A DNA stretch of 64,000 nucleotides from Symbiodinium natans (lineage: Eukaryota; Sar; Dinophyceae; Suessiales; Symbiodiniaceae). Location of the stretch: NCBI GenBank assembly GCA_905221605.1, contig CAJNDS010002456.1, positions 148,795 through 212,794 of the forward strand. Reading direction: 5' to 3'. This document shows positions 61,101 through 64,000 of the stretch, piece after piece (within the stretch, counting starts at the first letter, position 1; each line of letters begins with the position of its first letter). The notes below the pieces were generated by a model. It worked only from the letters and a program-made list of their open reading frames with translations. It was not told where the DNA came from and searched no databases. A program made the position numbers and the translations under genes.

Positions 61101-63920
61101 GGAGCGAGCGAGACGATTCTGTCTGCATATTCTCACGGTGTTTGGAGCACTCCTACAGACACCGGATGCGAGCCCGGCTGGACTGTGGACCCCGATTTAT
61201 GGGCGCTCAGACGCGCGGGGCTTGCCCACTAGCGCGGAAGGGGAAGCGGAGAGAAATAAGAAGGGAGAAGTCTTTGGCTCATGTCGGAACCGGCAAGGTG
61301 ATTTTTGCTTCTCGCCCTCTCGCTCTCTCCTCTCTGGCGGTGGGCTCGCTTTCGGTCTCACAAAACTCAAGGCCAGCAGCGTCGCTTCAGGTGCCGGCTT
61401 CCCAGGAACAGACGATACAGCAAAGCCGAGTGATGCCGAAAGCTGTCAGAGAGATGGCCGTTGGCAATCCTGGATCTGGCAGCTCTCAGGCCGAGTCCGA
61501 CATGTACATGTTCGCCCAACGGGCGGGGGGCGCAGTTCCGAGGTTTTCTGGAGGTATGGCGCCTATGGCACCAGGCAGGTTGGCATGATCACTTGTAGGA
61601 CCTTGTTCTGATCGCGACCTTTTAATTTTTTTATCTCTCCCTTCAGATATATATATATATATGTCTATGTGTATTGGTACATTTTTGTTCATTGCATGAT
61701 GAGTCTGTCAAGCCCCGGCATGCACTTCCAGGTTGCTGGTGACGTCTCTCAAAGCGGTGTCCACACAGCATCCGAGGCGCCATGAGCTACATGTTTACTG
61801 TCGTACTTAAGGCTTCTGCCGAGTTTCAGGCCTTGGTTCTGACCTCAAGCGGTTCTTCTAAAAGGGCTCTGGGCAGAATCCACTTGCCTTGAAGAGATCC
61901 GGACTCACCGTGAGGCTACCAGCAACGTGCACGAGCCAACGCCTCAGAGCATGAGCTCTTCCATCTGATTCCGGTGGCTGGTTTTGCAGGGTTGGAGTTC
62001 GAGTGCCGAAGCCTGGTCTGGTGCAGTACTGTTTGGAGTAGTTTGGGCTGACAGTTTTGAATCTGGTCTTGGCAGAGTTCGAAAGTCAGCAGAGGGCTGC
62101 AGAGTCTTTGTTCGCAGCACGCTTTTGTCAGACCTAACCATCTAAGCTCGGGTCGTGAGGTCCGACATCTTCGCAGTCGCCCAGAGACACGCTGGACTGC
62201 AAGTTCCAGCTTCTCACGCGCTTCTCAGCTGAGGTTTGGGGATCTGCCAAGGCATGGCTTCGAAGGTTTTCCTCTTGCTTTTCCTGTGGCCCGCAGCATC
62301 TGTAAGAGTCAGTTCCTATGCTTTAAGACTCTAAGATACTCTAAGACAACATCTGCGAGCGCCTTTTGGCGATCTGAAGGCCTGGAAAACCCGCCTCGAG
62401 CATCGCAAGCGAGCTGCTGCCCGAGCTTCTGAAGAGCTGTCTCGGTGCTCTCCGCTACGCATCTTGCATCGAACCTGCGCTGCGAACCTGCCTTCGGGTT
62501 CAGGTCTGACATCCTGCAGTTCGCCCAGAAGGCGCCTCGTCAGAGCGTGCAAAAAAGAAGCCCTAGCTGCTTGGCTCACGCTGCTCACGCTGCTCACGCT
62601 GCTCACGCTGCTCACGCTGCTCACGCTGCTCACGCTGCTCACGCTGCTCCTGGGGACTCCTCGGTGGTCGTGGTGATTTTTGCCTCAGCCGGGCTGTCGG
62701 ATGACGTGATGTTGTCGGTGCCTCGCCACCTCCCTTTCTTTCTGCCTCTCCTTCTCCCTGTATTTAAGCTATGGTTTCCTTGGAGTTAAGACAAGCCATT
62801 GCAAACGCTGCGCAAACGCTGCGCGCCGCCTCGGCCCGGCTTGGCAGAGGATGCGGCTTTGGGTCAGGCCGAGAAAACCCATGGGCCCATTGGTGAGGAC
62901 ATCTTTGACAATCTCCATGAGCGTGGCAAGGAGATCAACCCAGATCTCTTTCGAACAACTTGTACTCATGTTGTTTGGCGATGCCAACTCGATGTGGAGG
63001 AAGATTTCACACAAGATTTGGCTGCCATTTGTAAGTCTTTCCGCCGACATTTTTTTGGTCCTGGTAGCGAACTTTCAAAACTGCAGAACACCCGAGCAAA
63101 ATGTGCTTTCAGCACCACCACAGCACCAGATGTTTTTCATTGGGAGGGGGTTCAAGGTGGGGGGGAAGCAGTCTCTGTTGGGAACCTCTGACGCCTTCAA
63201 GCGGCCAGGGGGCCAAGGGGCCGAATTTAAAGCATCAAGCAGCCCACATCGGAGGTGGCCAGGGACGTTTCGGAAGCTGGCTTCAGCCGCACATCCGAGG
63301 CCCACGCCGGGAAGACACTGTCTCAGAGACGAATACGCTGTCGCTTAGACTCGCTTAGACTCCGACGACTCGGTTTTTGCAACGTGAGTTTGGGGACGAG
63401 TAGGCAGAATGAGCTTGAGGAGTGTTCTTATTTGCTTATTTGTCTTTGTAAGGCTTGGGATGTTTGTCTCGGGGATGCAGATCGAGATGTCCATGCCCTC
63501 TTGACTCTGGACTGAATGCTGCCCCGCAGGCTTCCGATGCGCTTCTGGCCAAATACTCAGCTGGGTTTCAGCATGTTAAGTCAGCCGGGAGACATCATTA
63601 GAACTTAAGATCTCTTAAAGAAAAGATGCCAACACAGCCCCAAGGCTTCGCGCAGCGGTGACGAGTGGGCTTCTCGAGTGAGCGCATCGAAGGAAGCTGA
63701 CTCGAGGTCTGAGATGTTTACCCCTTGTAGCCCAAAACGAACCACTTGGGTTGGGGCTTACGTTCTTCTTGCGGGTCTGCTTGCTTTTTTAGGTGCCAAA
63801 TGGCGCATCCTTTGCCCGGCACTTCTTCCTCTCCGCCCATCCGAGCTCTGAGGTCTGCTTCAGACGTGCTGGCTTTTGCCCGAAGGGCAGCGCAAGCTGT
63901 GGGGTCGTCAACAGCCGGGC
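58152..63920 (+). CDS. Multi-exon gene with repeated S-D-V-L-A-F-A-R-K-A motif (continues past the window)
   Basis: At least twelve short units each encode a variant of S-D-[VIMF]-L-x-F-A-[RQ]-[KR]-A, listed separately. Eleven follow an AG acceptor within about 40 nt. Pairs such as those at 60779 and 63860 share almost the same peptide (SDxLAFARRAAQA) but differ at most third codon positions. Selection is therefore on protein, and these are not recent DNA duplicates. A second motif, D-V-S-K-S-G, occurs four times between them (59795, 60957, 61741, 63264). The frames differ from unit to unit, so they must be exons joined by splicing. I do not recognise the family. A repeat protein built by exon duplication is the simplest reading. 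Confidence 0.65.
58178..58207 (+). CDS. Repeat-motif exon 1 (SDVLAFARKA)
   Basis: The acceptor GCCCAG ends at 58151. The frame reads QAAGTSAAESDVLAFARKA, then PRHAGVR and a stop at 58229. A GTCCGC donor-like site precedes that stop. Only the core motif is given as coordinates. Confidence 0.6.
58891..58920 (+). CDS. Repeat-motif exon 2 (TDIMAFARKA)
   Basis: After GGCCAG (ends 58870) the frame reads GTGITEGTDIMAFARKA, then SDGK. Confidence 0.6.
59537..59566 (+). CDS. Repeat-motif exon 3 (SDVLAFARKA)
   Basis: Acceptor GGCCAG ends at 59524. The frame reads GASESDVLAFARKAVFRAF. The core peptide is identical to exon 1, with different codons (GTG CTG GCT TTT GCG against GTA CTG GCC TTC GCC). Confidence 0.65.
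59662..59691 (+). CDS. Repeat-motif exon 4 (SDILSFARKA)
   Basis: CTCCCAG ends at 59640. The frame reads GANDSDILSFARKAGAVFYK, then a GTTTAG donor-like site at about 59710. Confidence 0.6.
59950..59979 (+). CDS. Repeat-motif exon 5 (TSVLAFARQA)
   Basis: CACCCAG ends at 59940. The frame reads VSETSVLAFARQATFQL. A GTDIM peptide like that of exon 2 recurs in the same frame near 60030. Confidence 0.6.
60231..60263 (+). CDS. Repeat-motif exon 6 (SDMLLELARKG)
   Basis: One residue longer than the consensus. The acceptor could be AGTAG at 60224 or TTTTCAG at 60233. It continues QALRCF. Confidence 0.45.
60462..60491 (+). CDS. Repeat-motif exon 7 (SLNAFIARKA)
   Basis: A diverged copy keeping the AF and ARKA positions. 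The acceptor-like ATCAG falls within it at 60463, so the boundary is unclear. Confidence 0.4.
60779..60808 (+). CDS. Repeat-motif exon 8 (SDFLAFARRA)
   Basis: CACGCAG ends at 60777. The frame reads SDFLAFARRAAQALTNLA, nearly the same peptide as exon 12. Confidence 0.65.
61496..61525 (+). CDS. Repeat-motif exon 9 (SDMYMFAQRA)
   Basis: CTCTCAG ends at 61489. The frame reads AESDMYMFAQRAGGAVPRF. Confidence 0.55.
62161..62193 (+). CDS. Repeat-motif exon 10 (SDIFAVAQRHA)
   Basis: CGTGAG ends at 62158. The frame reads SDIFAVAQRHAGLQVPAS. Confidence 0.5.
62505..62534 (+). CDS. Repeat-motif exon 11 (SDILQFAQKA)
   Basis: GTTCAG ends at 62503. The frame reads SDILQFAQKAPRQSVQK and stays open into the 9-bp repeat at 62574. 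Confidence 0.6.
62574..62646 (+). repeat. 9-bp tandem repeat (GCTGCTCAC)n
   Basis: About eight perfect units. In the frame of exon 11 they encode an Ala-His-Ala tract. It may be coding or lie in the following intron. Confidence 0.95.
62850..63030 (+). CDS. Putative exon in the repeat-motif gene region
   Basis: It is bounded by GCAGAG and a strong GTAAGT donor at 63031. It encodes about 60 residues, including GPIGEDIFDNLHERGKEINP and DVEEDFTQDLAAI, an acidic, well-composed peptide. No domain is recognised. A second frame over the same bases is open too but is less protein-like. It probably belongs to the gene with the repeated motif. Confidence 0.45.
63860..63889 (+). CDS. Repeat-motif exon 12 (SDVLAFARRA)
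   Basis: CTCTGAG ends at 63851. The frame reads SASDVLAFARRAAQAVGSS, then STAGR and a stop at 63923. Diverged candidates between exons 11 and 12 are SDDSVFAT near 63363 and SEMFTPCSPKR near 63709. Confidence 0.65.
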
Positions 63921-64000
63921 GCTAAGGCATCCCAGAGAACTTCACCCTCGGGGTAAGACGTGCCTCCCAAGCTCCTCAAGGATTCCGCTATCTTCCACTA
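63921..64000 (+). other. Right edge
   Basis: No feature seen. The repeat-motif gene probably continues beyond the window. Confidence 0.3.

Noticed and set aside
62574-62646. Ala-His repeat protein
   Set aside because: The tract is a perfect 9-bp DNA repeat with no codon variation. It may be in an exon, but does not by itself show a gene.
1-64000. rRNA, tRNA, CRISPR, dinoflagellate spliced-leader relic
   Set aside because: I looked for conserved rRNA blocks, tRNA T-loop boxes, regular spacer arrays and the spliced-leader core and saw none that held up.

Overview
The window looks like nuclear DNA of a dinoflagellate, most likely of the Symbiodiniaceae/Suessiales type. This is an inference from several features. 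Recognisable coding sequence is sparse and mostly split into very short exons with AG|G acceptors and both GT and GC donors. Degenerate TTTAGGG-type (CCCTAAA) heptamers are scattered through the non-coding DNA. Microsatellites and homopolymer runs are abundant, and a very large LINE-type retrotransposon is present. I found no rRNA, tRNA, CRISPR or bacterial-type operon.

Layout. 1-10.7 kb is mostly non-coding, with minisatellites, AT microsatellites and telomere-like repeats; weak minus-strand coding signals with Cys pairs lie at 7.9-9.4 kb. A phase-compatible exon pair lies at 10.7-11.3 kb (+). 17.77-21.94 kb (+) holds exons of an extended-synaptotagmin-like gene: an N-terminal hydrophobic region, an SMP lipid-transfer domain, then a C2 domain split over 51-66 nt exons. 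26.8-28.06 kb is an extreme low-complexity block of poly-G/poly-C tracts in inverted arrangement. 30.7-32.4 kb has unassigned coding-like exons. 33.3-35.7 kb is nested direct repeats with a fragment of a second retroelement reverse transcriptase (YVDD box). 41.5-42.0 kb is a minisatellite and 44.25-44.70 kb a GAAA array.

The centrepiece is a 10.38 kb retrotransposon at 45,715-56,097. It sits inside a ~113 bp GC-hairpin satellite and is bounded by a 14-bp duplication of satellite sequence. In order it carries: an upstream reading frame open from the first base of the element; two ORF1-like frames; a 1,824-codon ORF2 with a Tpt1/KptA-type RNA 2'-phosphotransferase domain fused in front of an APE-type endonuclease and a LINE reverse transcriptase; a correctly phased canonical -1 slippery heptamer (A_AAU_UUC) at the exact point where a C2H2 zinc finger is split between frames; further zinc fingers; an overlapping 283-aa ORF in another frame; and a ubiquitin-specific-protease (C19) domain with Cys, His and Asp boxes. 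I know of no described element combining these parts. The combination is seen in the sequence; its expression as one system is inference.

From about 58.15 kb to beyond the right edge lies a second novelty: at least twelve short exon-like units that each encode a version of the decapeptide S-D-V-L-A-F-A-R-K-A, eleven of them just after an AG acceptor. They are conserved as peptide and not as DNA, and are interleaved with a second motif, D-V-S-K-S-G. I do not recognise the protein.
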